From Promethearchaeota archaeon Loki_b31 (GTDB lineage: Archaea; Asgardarchaeota; Lokiarchaeia; Sigyniarchaeales; SOKP01): a stretch of 64,000 bases of DNA. A model generated the notes under the pieces. That model saw only the letters and a list, made by a program, of their open reading frames with translations. It had not been told where the DNA came from and searched no databases. Of this stretch, positions 1-8,150 are shown piece after piece. Each line of letters opens with the position of its first letter. The first letter of the stretch is position 1. The stretch lies in the NCBI GenBank assembly GCA_005222975.1, contig NJBI01000005.1:1-64000 (forward strand), given 5' to 3'. The position numbers and the translations under genes were made by a program.

Positions 1-1
1 T

Positions 2-322
2 ATGAAGTTAATTTATGCCGTAATGACCACCCAGAAACCGAGGGGCGATACGAGTTCTTGGGCGTCCCGCACTTCTCGATTTTATAAAAAACGATGGTTT
101 ATAGAGACGGGGTTTTCCGACTTAAATAGGATGGGTAAGCGCTGGAAATCGAAATACGATAACACGAGATATTTAGACATGCTGGTTCGAATGCTCCTTT
201 ATAACTCGTGGAAGATTAACAAGGCGTGGCTCAAAAAATGTCGTAAAAAAGGGAAGATACGCCAAAAGTGGACCTTACAAGACAACCAAGACGCTTTAGT
301 TGATTTATTTCTCGAGGCGTAA
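2..322 (+). CDS. DDE transposase, C-terminal part (cut by window edge)
   Basis: The frame is open to the left edge, so only the last 106 residues of a transposase are present. The segment Y28-x2-R31-x3-E35 with R43 behind it resembles the C1 signature of IS4-type DDE transposases, where this Glu is the third catalytic acid. It is followed by the usual aromatic/basic tail (LLYNSW, then Lys-rich). The first two catalytic Asp residues and the left terminus lie outside the window, and no inverted repeat can be assigned downstream of the stop. The sequence looks slightly richer in GC than the genes that follow, which suits a mobile gene. Family assignment below DDE level is uncertain. Confidence 0.7.
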   Translation: MKLIYAVMTTQKPRGDTSSWASRTSRFYKKRWFIETGFSDLNRMGKRWKSKYDNTRYLDMLVRMLLYNSWKINKAWLKKCRKKGKIRQKWTLQDNQDALVDLFLEA

Positions 323-485
323 AGAAAATTAACAACGGTGTATCAAAAAGGTGAGAATAATGTCGGTTCAGAAAAGAATAAAAATTAATAGAAAAAAATT
401 ACTTCCTTAGATACTGAGTATATAAAAAAATCAATAGTTATTACTTTTTCAGGGGATTCTGATAACTCATGAAACCTATGAGCTT

Positions 486-1022
486 TTATTGAGTTCTATT
501 AAAAACGAGATATGCTAAATCAGAAAAGATTGCTTCAATATTCTTATTAGTATCTTCTTTTACAGAAATTTCGTAATATAAGGTAATATTATTTCTCGAT
601 AAATACCGTTCAAGATATTCTTGCTCAATATTTCTTTTAACCATTAAATCCACTTTGTTTCCTAAAAGAATAATTGGTAATGTGGGATCATGCGCACGGA
701 AAATTGGAATGTACATTTCAATATTATATAGCGAACTTTTAGTCATTATATCAAACATCAATAAACCTGCGTCCGCGTCTTTAACGAGCTTTTCTAAGAA
801 AAAATTAAATCGCGCTTGAAAAGACAGTTTCCAAAAGTGAAGTGTCACATCCGACTCAATTAGAAGCGGCACATCTTTAGAATAGTAATCTATTCCAATG
901 TGAAAAGAGCTTTTAAAAGGACTAATCGAATCAAATTTGTGGCAATATTTTGAATATAAACTACTCAATCCATCAGAAGCACTACTTAGAGAAATAATTT
1001 TATATATTTTTCTTTCATTCAT
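486..1022 (-). CDS. Degenerate Ras/Rab-like small GTPase (pseudo-GTPase)
   Basis: A 178-residue protein with the length and hydrophobic pattern of a Rab/Ras domain. The G4 motif NKVD (residues 122-125) is intact and G5 is recognisable as EISVKE, close to the usual ETSAK. The G1 P-loop is replaced by SLSSASDGLSSL (residues 11-22), without GK[ST]. The G3 region reads FWKLSFQARF where an active GTPase has WDTAGQERF, so the Mg-binding Asp, the Gly and the usual Gln position are lost. The fold is probably kept and guanine-base contact is possible, but phosphate binding and hydrolysis look impaired. Asgard genomes encode many small GTPases; this one may act as a non-cycling adaptor. It is a single gene with no close same-strand partner. 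Confidence 0.75.
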   Translation of the reverse strand: MNERKIYKIISLSSASDGLSSLYSKYCHKFDSISPFKSSFHIGIDYYSKDVPLLIESDVTLHFWKLSFQARFNFFLEKLVKDADAGLLMFDIMTKSSLYNIEMYIPIFRAHDPTLPIILLGNKVDLMVKRNIEQEYLERYLSRNNITLYYEISVKEDTNKNIEAIFSDLAYLVFNRTQ

Positions 1023-1078
1023 TCAAACAACCTAGGTTCTTTTCAATAATACTAAATAAAAATTTAATAATTTCTATA

Positions 1079-1549
1079 TTAAGAAGTTTTTATCTTGTTT
1101 TCATTGAACGCATCATCAATTATTGGTTTATCTTGACAATACCCCATAACTAATAAAATAAAGATTATAGCACACCCAAGAAGTTCAAAAGCACCAATAG
1201 GTAGAAATAAAATGGTAAGGATCATGGTTAAAAGTAAACTACCAATTCCAATCCAAAATCCCCATAATAAATTTTTCATAAGCCCAATTGCAGAAACAGT
1301 TCTCATTATCGTAAAAGCCCAGAAAAGGGGTGCGAGAGATAAAGGTTGGGTTTCCATAAGTTGTTTTATTATCGGGACACCCCATTCTAAATAAAGATTT
1401 GGGATGATCTTAAATGCAATTAGGACAATTGCTACGCTATCTGATATTTCTAGTAAGGAGTAGAGTAGCATTGAAATTGATGCTACATATAAATACTTAT
1501 TTTCTTTAATTTTATGGGTGTGTTTGGACTGTTCCATAGATATATTCAA
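1079..1549 (-). CDS. Multi-pass membrane protein, unknown
   Basis: A 156-residue hydrophobic protein with about four transmembrane segments (around residues 20-48, 70-95, 95-115 and 115-140), a basic N-terminus (HTHKIKENK) and a polar C-terminal tail. I do not recognise the family. It lies 16 bases downstream of the isoprenylcysteine-methyltransferase-like gene on the same strand, so the two are probably cotranscribed and may work in the same membrane process. Confidence 0.6.
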   Translation of the reverse strand: MNISMEQSKHTHKIKENKYLYVASISMLLYSLLEISDSVAIVLIAFKIIPNLYLEWGVPIIKQLMETQPLSLAPLFWAFTIMRTVSAIGLMKNLLWGFWIGIGSLLLTMILTILFLPIGAFELLGCAIIFILLVMGYCQDKPIIDDAFNENKIKTS

Positions 1550-1565
1550 ATCATTTTATTATTAT

Positions 1566-2180
1566 TTATTTTAATTTTGATGCCTTTATTAATTTCGGAA
1601 ATAATGCTCCCGTTCTTTTCTGATATTCCGTATATTTTTCACCGAATCGTTTAACAAGATCTATTTCTTCATAGTGAATCATTATGGGTGTATAAATTAT
1701 GATGAACAATGAGGAAAGGATTACTAAAAACCATGAATTAAACATAAAACTCATAGCAATGAACATAGGAAACTCTCCAAGAGTTTGAGGATGTCTAATA
1801 TAGTTATAAATTCCACTATACATTTTTGTTTCTTTAGAAGGAGTTAGAGTTTCAGCCCCAGCATCCTTCATCCCCCTTATCAGAAGATATATACCTGGTA
1901 TCAATATACAGATCCCTATGATTATCCCAATCCAGATATTTGAACTAATGATCCACTCATTTGCAATGGGAAGAGGAAACCAAATCCAAAGGATTAAATT
2001 TGCAATAGATATAAATTCAGCAAATCCTCCAATTGAGCGGAATTTTTTACAATCTTTCCAAGCTTTGTCACCATATTTTTCTGAACGCTTCATGGGTTGG
2101 ATACTGAGGGTGTAAAAATAGCCCATAACAAAAAAGGTGCATAGTAATGAAATAAAATTTATGATCGAGACTAGAACCAA
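1566..2180 (-). CDS. Isoprenylcysteine carboxyl methyltransferase (ICMT)/NnrU-like membrane methyltransferase
   Basis: A 204-residue membrane protein with about five hydrophobic segments. The C-terminal half carries the family signature: YNYIRHPQTLGE (Arg-His-Pro cofactor motif), then an EEIDLVKRFGEKYTEYQ stretch and a terminal proline-containing segment. Relatives methylate the carboxyl group of prenylated cysteine or other membrane substrates using S-adenosylmethionine. The start is TTG at 2180, preceded by an AAGAGG ribosome binding site about 10 bases upstream. It heads a two-gene unit with the membrane protein at 1079-1549. A decayed copy of the same family end lies just upstream at 2290-2421. 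The natural substrate is unknown; prenylated small GTPases would be an attractive but unproven target. Confidence 0.7.
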   Translation of the reverse strand: MVLVSIINFISLLCTFFVMGYFYTLSIQPMKRSEKYGDKAWKDCKKFRSIGGFAEFISIANLILWIWFPLPIANEWIISSNIWIGIIIGICILIPGIYLLIRGMKDAGAETLTPSKETKMYSGIYNYIRHPQTLGEFPMFIAMSFMFNSWFLVILSSLFIIIYTPIMIHYEEIDLVKRFGEKYTEYQKRTGALFPKLIKASKLK

Positions 2181-2289
2181 ATTTTTATGCCTCTTATTAC
2201 TGAATATTATTTAGATGTAAAAATTATTGAAAATATTTATAATTATCGCAGCCTTTAAACAAGCTTGAAATTAATTTAATATTGACTAT

Positions 2290-2421
2290 CTACGCCATTC
2301 CAATAAGATATTTAAAGAATAAACCCCAATTTTTAGAGTGTACGAAAAAAGCAGGGATTTTATTTCTGCATTCTCTGCAAGAATCTCCAAATCGATCCTT
2401 TAGTTCTTTTTCTTCTAAAAA
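2290..2421 (-). pseudogene. Decayed C-terminus of a second ICMT-like methyltransferase
   Basis: On the minus strand a stop-bounded stretch of 43 codons without a start reads EEKELKDRFGDSCREC and continues to KNWGLFFKYLIG. It aligns with the C-terminal signature of the intact neighbour at 1566-2180 (EEIDLVKRFGEKYTEY), with both Tyr positions changed to Cys. The N-terminal three quarters of the gene cannot be found. The rest of the 2181-2553 interval is AT-rich and shows no other gene. This appears to be the remnant of a tandem duplicate or replaced paralogue. Confidence 0.5.
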
Positions 2422-2553
2422 TTAATATGATTATACATTCCAATGTATAAAATTATTATACATAATTATGAATCTTTAATTAAAATTTAATTAAATATCT
2501 TAAACTAAAAAAATATTTACTTTAACAGAGTAAATCTATGAGAAAAGAAAATA

Positions 2554-2868
2554 TTAAAGTTTTGTACCACAATATCGGCAAAAGTCCTGATTACTATCTG
2601 ATAATTTTTCTCCACAGGAAGGACAATAACTTATCGCTTTAGAATTTAATCTGGGAGCTTGAGTTTGAAGTGTGGCTTGTGAGGTAACTTGTTCTGGAGA
2701 TCCCCATACTCTACCTTTACAAAATGGACACTGTGGTTCTTTTATTGAGTAAGAAATGAGGTAGATAATTCCAGGAATAATCCAAACAGCAAATAAAAGA
2801 AAACATAATATTGCATTAAAACTCTTCTGCGGTTCTACAGTCGTTTTACAGTTTAAACAATATTTCAC
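2554..2868 (-). CDS. Small double zinc-ribbon membrane protein
   Basis: About 104 residues. The N-terminus has CLNC, a hydrophobic hairpin (around residues 20-42, FLLFAVWIIPGIIYLI) and CPFC, so the hairpin is inserted in the first zinc ribbon. The C-terminus is a second ribbon, CPSCGEKL with FCRYCGTKL. The layout suggests a tail-anchored cytosolic zinc-ribbon protein; function unknown. Start choice: an ATG at 2874 sits one base after the AGAGG ribosome binding site (2876-2880), too close, whereas a GTG at 2868 has about 7 bases of spacing, so GTG is preferred; the longer form would add two residues. Confidence 0.65.
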   Translation of the reverse strand: MKYCLNCKTTVEPQKSFNAILCFLLFAVWIIPGIIYLISYSIKEPQCPFCKGRVWGSPEQVTSQATLQTQAPRLNSKAISYCPSCGEKLSDSNQDFCRYCGTKL

Positions 2869-2949
2869 TTTCATACCTCTAAATTTGAAAAATCTAATTT
2901 AAGATTTCTTAAGATTAAATTAAATTGATTATGTTAATAATTTATCTAA

Positions 2950-3470
2950 ATTTGTATAAAAAAGTTTCGGAGAAAACTATCTGGAGAAAAAATTTCTTTA
3001 GAATTAAGATTAAATCTTACGATTCTTTTAAATCATAAAATTTTGAGACAGGCACTATTTGATTATAATTTGAATGGTATAAAAAAAAATTCTAATTTAA
3101 GTTTAAGGAACAAATTATTCAAATTATTTGATATTATTAAAAATGGTTATTTTGATCCAGATATTTTCAAACATGGAAATCCTAGATGCTCACTTTTTAG
3201 AATATAAGGTTTATATGAGAATAAATTATTTAGATCTGATCTAGAACCGTTTGAAGGGGATTTAATCAAAAATAACATTTTTAGTCTGAATCCTTTAATT
3301 GGACAAAAATTATCTAAGTTAGTAAACAGAGCAGAAAGTTTTTATCGAAAAAAAATGCAGCATTTAGCATGGATCATAATCTTAAACATTTTTTTTAGAA
3401 AGATTTGTTTTTAAAAACATAAATATAAGTGGATTTGATTTTATTTTAAATAAAAAAATTAAATAAAAAA
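2950..3470 (+). pseudogene. Degraded copy of the C-terminal part of the 913-residue nuclease gene
   Basis: Translation of the plus strand gives KILRQALFDYN, then NPRCSLFRI, an in-frame TAA, then IGQKLSKLVNRAESFYRKK. These match residues about 649-753 of the intact protein encoded at 4279-7020 (KILRQAPFEYN, LRCSMFRI, NGQKLSQMILNAESFYKNK). A +1 shift in the A-run near 3350 restores FSMDHNLKHFF (intact: FSIGNNIKHYF). A further shift in a T-run near 3390 restores FLERFVFK, and a segment near 3425 (ISGFDFIL) resembles the nuclease motif ITGHADYLV. The copy therefore has at least one stop, two frameshifts and a deletion, and has lost its N-terminal two thirds. Confidence 0.75.
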
Positions 3471-3558
3471 GGTTGTTTAAAAATTTAATTAAAGCATCTT
3501 TATTGGTGTTGTTATAAATATTTACGATGCTCAATAATCCCTTCTTTCACTGAACGTG

Positions 3559-3606
3559 GAATTACGGACTTCATTCATGTAATTCTTGATATTAGATTTT
3601 TTTTTT
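3559..3606 (+). terminator. Possible hairpin plus U-tract
   Basis: GAATTAC (3559-3565) and GTAATTC (3579-3585) form a 7-bp inverted repeat with a 13-nt loop. A run of ten T (3597-3606) follows. It lies between the decayed nuclease copy and the intact cassette, so it could terminate leftover transcription or be part of the cassette leader. No other gene is visible in 3471-3670. Confidence 0.3.
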
Positions 3607-3670
3607 GTTCTTTAAATAAAAATGTTATAATTGGGTAGTAATAAGTTAAAAAATTTAAAAATAAGTAATT

Positions 3671-4282
3671 ATGCCGCATGTTATTGAAGATCCTTATTTT
3701 GAATCAAAAATTGAGGAATTGTTTAATGAATGGTATGAAATTGAGGGTGTAAGGAAAATAAAAGAACTTTCACGCCAGCTCCGAACTTTTTTTAATTATA
3801 AGATGGAAGTAGTAAGATATCGATTTCGATCCAATCTCTCTCCCACCGAAAACTGCACAAACACTAATGTTTTCGACCAAAAACAAAAGATTGAATCACT
3901 AACTCTTGAATTCATAACCATGCTTAAAAAGATGAAAAAAATTGACCAAACGCTTGAGCAAGCGATTCGATCTCTATTTTTTGAAGATAACAAATCACAG
4001 TTGAAAAAGCTATCAAAAATATCTGAGCAGTTGTTCATATTAATTCACTTTTTTTCAGAGGAAAGTCTTCACAGTCACCCAAAATTTCTTAGATTTATCG
4101 TAATATTAGCACAAGATATTTGTTTGGTGAATAAATGTTTGTACATGCAATTCAGCGAATTCTTTAAGGAACTTGAAATAAACTATAACAGTTTAGAAGG
4201 AGAACTTAATATCTTATTAGACAAAACACCAGTTGAGAAGAAAAAATTAAAAAAACAACTCAAGGAGAGATTAACTTCATGA
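3671..4282 (+). CDS. Helical protein, first gene of the nuclease cassette
   Basis: A 203-residue, charged, mostly alpha-helical protein with a Lys-rich C-terminus (KKKLKKQLKERL). I do not recognise a family, and no cysteine cluster, signal peptide or membrane segment is evident. Its stop overlaps the start of the 913-residue nuclease gene (ATGA overlap at 4279-4282), which implies translational coupling and a shared role, for example as an accessory or inhibitory partner of the nuclease. The decayed copy upstream of it preserves only nuclease sequence, so whether this partner was part of the ancestral unit cannot be seen here. Confidence 0.7.
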   Translation: MPHVIEDPYFESKIEELFNEWYEIEGVRKIKELSRQLRTFFNYKMEVVRYRFRSNLSPTENCTNTNVFDQKQKIESLTLEFITMLKKMKKIDQTLEQAIRSLFFEDNKSQLKKLSKISEQLFILIHFFSEESLHSHPKFLRFIVILAQDICLVNKCLYMQFSEFFKELEINYNSLEGELNILLDKTPVEKKKLKKQLKERLTS

Positions 4283-7020
4283 AGGCATATACTAATGTGT
4301 CACGGAAAACTGTGGGAGAAGATCGAGTTGCAATCTGTCCAAATTTTGGTTGTGAGTTTATGTCGCGAGTTAAACCTCTTAAATTTGGATTTCTGGGTTT
4401 TGGTAAATATCCGAAATGTAAGAAACATCACATTCCATTAGTCTACATTGATGAAAGGATCGGTGATTTCGTGGATGCTGCTTTAGCGTGCTTGTTTGAT
4501 AAAACAGGACTCCCTTCAAGTGAATTACTTGCGAGTATAAAATCAAAATTCCCTGATGAATTAAACTCTTTTGTACAAGGATGGGTGTATTGTATCACGG
4601 TTGGGAGGGGGGCATCCATAGTTTCACACTACATGGATACGATTTCGAATACTTATCTCAAGCAATTAACCAAGAAACAGATAAAAACACTTAAAAAAGG
4701 AGATGTTTCTAAAACGAATCTCGTAAATAAAGCAATTAAGAATGGAATGAATGAAATCACCCATCAATATACCCGACTCGTCAAGCACATTCGGATTCAT
4801 TCTGAGGTCCTCATTAAGCAAAGTCAACTTAAACCACTTTCTAATTCTCTTAGAAATCATTTAATCAGTTGGCAAAAAAATATGATAAAACAAAATATGG
4901 CATTCAATTCCGAAGAAATGAAACAAAAAATTCCGCTTCTTGCATTAAAAACTTATTATGATCAAATCCTAAATGTGGGTACATGTCGATGCCTTATAGG
5001 ACTGAATCCTGAAAGTAAAAAAGCTAAGAAAGTAAAATTAACCGCGTTTGATAGATTTTCTGCTTATCATGATTTTTACACTGAAAAGTTAGCAATGAAG
5101 TTTACAAAATCCGATATTAATGACATTAGCACAGGAATTAAATTAAGCGTTAATAAAAATGACTTAAACTCAATTGATAAAAAATTAGGGCCTTTTAAAT
5201 CTCTTAATCACGATAAATCCTATATAATGTCTCATAACGAAAACTCTAGTTCCGATGATGATAAAAATCTCTGTGGGTCTCTCGTTAATCAGGCTAACGA
5301 GAATATTCACATTTTAGAAAATTTTAGTTCAATTCTACAAGAACTTAAAAGTAAATACAAAAATCAGAAAATAACGCGTGATCATATAAGTGAACATTGT
5401 GAATTGACTTCAAACTTCCGAAAATCAGGTATTTTAACAAAAAAGAGTTTTAAGAAATTACAGAATTTACTCGGAAGGCCGATTGAAAAAGAAATTATTT
5501 TAGGTTCTTATAGCAAGAATAAGGTTTTAAACATAAGACATAATAAAAATTTAGCAGAATTTATTGGAGTTCTTATTGCTAAAGGGCATTTAGAAAAAGA
5601 TCGAATGAGGATTAATCTTTCAGGTGTTTGTAAAAATCAAATTTTTTTAGACTATATAAAAGATTTATTAATTGAAATTTTTTTGCTAAAAGAGGAGAGA
5701 CTATATTTTAAATTTGGTAAAGATATGTCATATATATGTGTTAATAGCATTGTTATTCTTCATGAATTAAGGAAATTGGGAGTCATCTCAAAAATCTCGA
5801 ATGTTCCCGTTATTCCCAAATGGATTTTTACAAGAAATGATTTTATAGTTTCGTGTTTAAAGGGGATGTTTGAAATAGCAGGTCAATTAATTGTTAATTC
5901 AAGAGGATCTTTAGAAATAAGGTTTATTCGTCCTAAACGGTTTATTGTAGAATGTTTTAGAGATTTATGCTTTAGATTAGGTTTAGATCTCTCCCGTATT
6001 TACTCTTATCAACGAAAAATGGAGATTTATTCAAATAGCTCTTCTATTTCAAAAAAATTTTATGTTAGTATGAGTAAAAAAGCTAGTTTAAAAAGATTTT
6101 TTAATTTAATTTCTACTTTAAAATGGGAGTTATCTAAAGATAGAATTCAGTCTGTGCTGGAAGATAGAGGATCGTCTATAGCTGAAGTTTTAGAATTTAA
6201 ATTTAAATATGATATAAGGGATAAAATTTTAAGACAAGCTCCTTTTGAATATAATTTGGATTATTTGGACCATATTCCAAATCCAATTATAATACAAAAA
6301 TTGGCACATTTATTCCATATTATTGATGATCGGTTATTCAGTCTTGATATGTTTGGAAAAGACAGTCTTAGGTGTTCTATGTTTAGAATAAAGGGTTCCC
6401 AAGAAATAAAACTATTAAGTTCATTTTTTAAACCTTATGAAGATTATTTGCTAAATGGGAATCATGTTATTGTTGATTCTATAAATGGGCAAAAATTATC
6501 TCAAATGATTCTCAACGCAGAGAGTTTTTATAAAAATAAAGATGATGTTTTTAGCATAGGCAATAATATCAAACATTATTTCTTACAAAGATATGCGTCT
6601 AAATTTAAACCTCGATATGACTCTATTTTAGCCTCTGAATTATTGCTATGGTCTGAAGTAAACGATAATCAATATGACATTAATCACATTACAGGTCATG
6701 CAGATTATCTAGTATATGATCCATCTTGTAACACTTTTTATTTATGTGATTATAAACCCGATGAGATTAATTTTTTACCCACCATTCCTCAGGTTGCAAT
6801 GTACGGTATTCTGTTTGATAAACTTATTAATTTTAAGAATATTAACATAAAATGTATTACTTTTAATAAAAAAGATTCTTGGGAATACGATCCTTCTATT
6901 TTATTTATTCATATTCCTGTAATAATAAAAAATTTACAAGATCAGGGATTTCCAATAGACCCAATATGGCAAAAATGTTTTAGCAATGACTATAAGACTT
7001 TTTTTATTAATACTATTTAA
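4279..7020 (+). CDS. Zinc-binding/inactive LAGLIDADG/RecB-like nuclease fusion protein
   Basis: 913 residues in three parts. Residues 1-280 hold a likely zinc site (C20, C25, C47, H50/H51) and a helical region I do not recognise. Residues about 415-620 read as a two-motif LAGLIDADG domain: LAEFIGVLIAKG (425-436) and CLKGMFEIAG (526-535). The catalytic Asp before each final Gly is replaced, by K435 and A534, so DNA cleavage by this module is unlikely. The C-terminus fits a PD-(D/E)XK RecB/Cas4-type nuclease: E787, GHAD (806-809), DYK (824-826) and QVAMY (838-842). There are no intein splice motifs. It is translationally coupled to the gene at 3671. The first third looks less AT-rich than the rest, consistent with a composite origin. 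It is probably a mobile or defence-type DNA-acting protein; function unproven. Confidence 0.7.
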   Translation: MKAYTNVSRKTVGEDRVAICPNFGCEFMSRVKPLKFGFLGFGKYPKCKKHHIPLVYIDERIGDFVDAALACLFDKTGLPSSELLASIKSKFPDELNSFVQGWVYCITVGRGASIVSHYMDTISNTYLKQLTKKQIKTLKKGDVSKTNLVNKAIKNGMNEITHQYTRLVKHIRIHSEVLIKQSQLKPLSNSLRNHLISWQKNMIKQNMAFNSEEMKQKIPLLALKTYYDQILNVGTCRCLIGLNPESKKAKKVKLTAFDRFSAYHDFYTEKLAMKFTKSDINDISTGIKLSVNKNDLNSIDKKLGPFKSLNHDKSYIMSHNENSSSDDDKNLCGSLVNQANENIHILENFSSILQELKSKYKNQKITRDHISEHCELTSNFRKSGILTKKSFKKLQNLLGRPIEKEIILGSYSKNKVLNIRHNKNLAEFIGVLIAKGHLEKDRMRINLSGVCKNQIFLDYIKDLLIEIFLLKEERLYFKFGKDMSYICVNSIVILHELRKLGVISKISNVPVIPKWIFTRNDFIVSCLKGMFEIAGQLIVNSRGSLEIRFIRPKRFIVECFRDLCFRLGLDLSRIYSYQRKMEIYSNSSSISKKFYVSMSKKASLKRFFNLISTLKWELSKDRIQSVLEDRGSSIAEVLEFKFKYDIRDKILRQAPFEYNLDYLDHIPNPIIIQKLAHLFHIIDDRLFSLDMFGKDSLRCSMFRIKGSQEIKLLSSFFKPYEDYLLNGNHVIVDSINGQKLSQMILNAESFYKNKDDVFSIGNNIKHYFLQRYASKFKPRYDSILASELLLWSEVNDNQYDINHITGHADYLVYDPSCNTFYLCDYKPDEINFLPTIPQVAMYGILFDKLINFKNINIKCITFNKKDSWEYDPSILFIHIPVIIKNLQDQGFPIDPIWQKCFSNDYKTFFINTI

Positions 7021-7137
7021 ATTCACTTATATAACTATAAGTTTTTTTAATTTTGAACTTTAAATATCACATATAATATTATTAGTTATATTTTCTCTTA
7101 AAAGCTATTTATGATATGATTTTAATATTGATTAGAT

Positions 7138-8043
7138 ATGCCAAAGAATATAAAAATTCCAGAACCAGAAAAAAATCTCAAATTCATTGATACTCATTGC
7201 CATCTAGGAGGTCTTCCACACCCAAAGCGAGATCAACTACCTTCTGATGAGCAACAATATAAGGACTTTTTTAAAAACGGTGGTGCTTACATAATAACAA
7301 GCTCGATCAATAACAATACTCTTGATTTAATTTTAAAATTTATTATAGGAAAAGAAAGAATGGGTTTCACATGTGGCTGGGCACCTCAAACTGTTACTTA
7401 TACACCTAAATTCCAATACGAAGGAGAATGGAAAAAATGGGTTGATTATATTGAAGGTAACCAAGAGCAATATTTAGCAATCGGTGAAATTGGTTTAGAT
7501 TTTCATCATGCTAAGACTCTTGAAAAGAGAAATAAACAAGTTACCGAACTGAAGAAAATTTTTGAACTGACTGTTAGTAATAATAAGCCTTATGTTCTTC
7601 ACGTTAGAAACGCTGCTGAGCACGAGTTTGATAGAGTTAACCCTAAACACCGCTTTAATAATAGAGATGGAGCTACAAAAGAAATTCTTAATATTATTAA
7701 GGAATTTAATGTTAATCCAAAAATAGTTATGTGGCACTGTTTTTCGGGGCCACAGGAGTATGGAATTTCTTTACCCAAGCAAGGTTATATGCTTTCCATT
7801 CCTAGTTCGGCTTATAGTATTAATAAATGGCGGAGAGTTACAAAAAATACTCCATTAAATTCTCTACTTACGGAAACTGACAGTTATTACCAACATCCAT
7901 ATCTACGAGGACCCGTGAACGTACCGTTAAATGTTAAATATTCAATTGCGGCTCTTGCATTTTCTCATAATGTACCGCAAAGTATCGTTAGTGAAAGAAC
8001 TATAGAAAACGCAATTAAATTTTTCGACTTAGATATTGATTGA
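7138..8043 (+). CDS. TatD-family metal-dependent hydrolase/DNase
   Basis: 301 residues of the amidohydrolase-fold TatD family, which are metal-dependent DNases acting on 3' ends or single-stranded DNA. The metal ligands are in order: THCHLGG near the N-terminus (HxH), GEIGLDF (Glu), VLHVRN (His), MWHCFSG (His) and LLTETDS (Asp). The length is somewhat above the usual 260 residues because of insertions after the first motif and around NPKHRFNNRDG. It is a single gene 117 bases after the nuclease cassette and may be unrelated to it. Confidence 0.85.
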   Translation: MPKNIKIPEPEKNLKFIDTHCHLGGLPHPKRDQLPSDEQQYKDFFKNGGAYIITSSINNNTLDLILKFIIGKERMGFTCGWAPQTVTYTPKFQYEGEWKKWVDYIEGNQEQYLAIGEIGLDFHHAKTLEKRNKQVTELKKIFELTVSNNKPYVLHVRNAAEHEFDRVNPKHRFNNRDGATKEILNIIKEFNVNPKIVMWHCFSGPQEYGISLPKQGYMLSIPSSAYSINKWRRVTKNTPLNSLLTETDSYYQHPYLRGPVNVPLNVKYSIAALAFSHNVPQSIVSERTIENAIKFFDLDID

Positions 8044-8150
8044 TAAAATATTTGGGAGTTTATCTCTTTATTTTTAAAAAATACGCTTTAAATAATGACT
8101 TAACTATTTTTATTCGATAATTAATTTAATAAGATATTAAGGTGGATTAT

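Noticed and set aside
5530-6140. LAGLIDADG region of the 913-residue protein as part of an intein
   Set aside because: No N-terminal Cys/Ser splice block, no His-Asn plus Cys/Ser/Thr junction, and no interrupted host protein on both sides.
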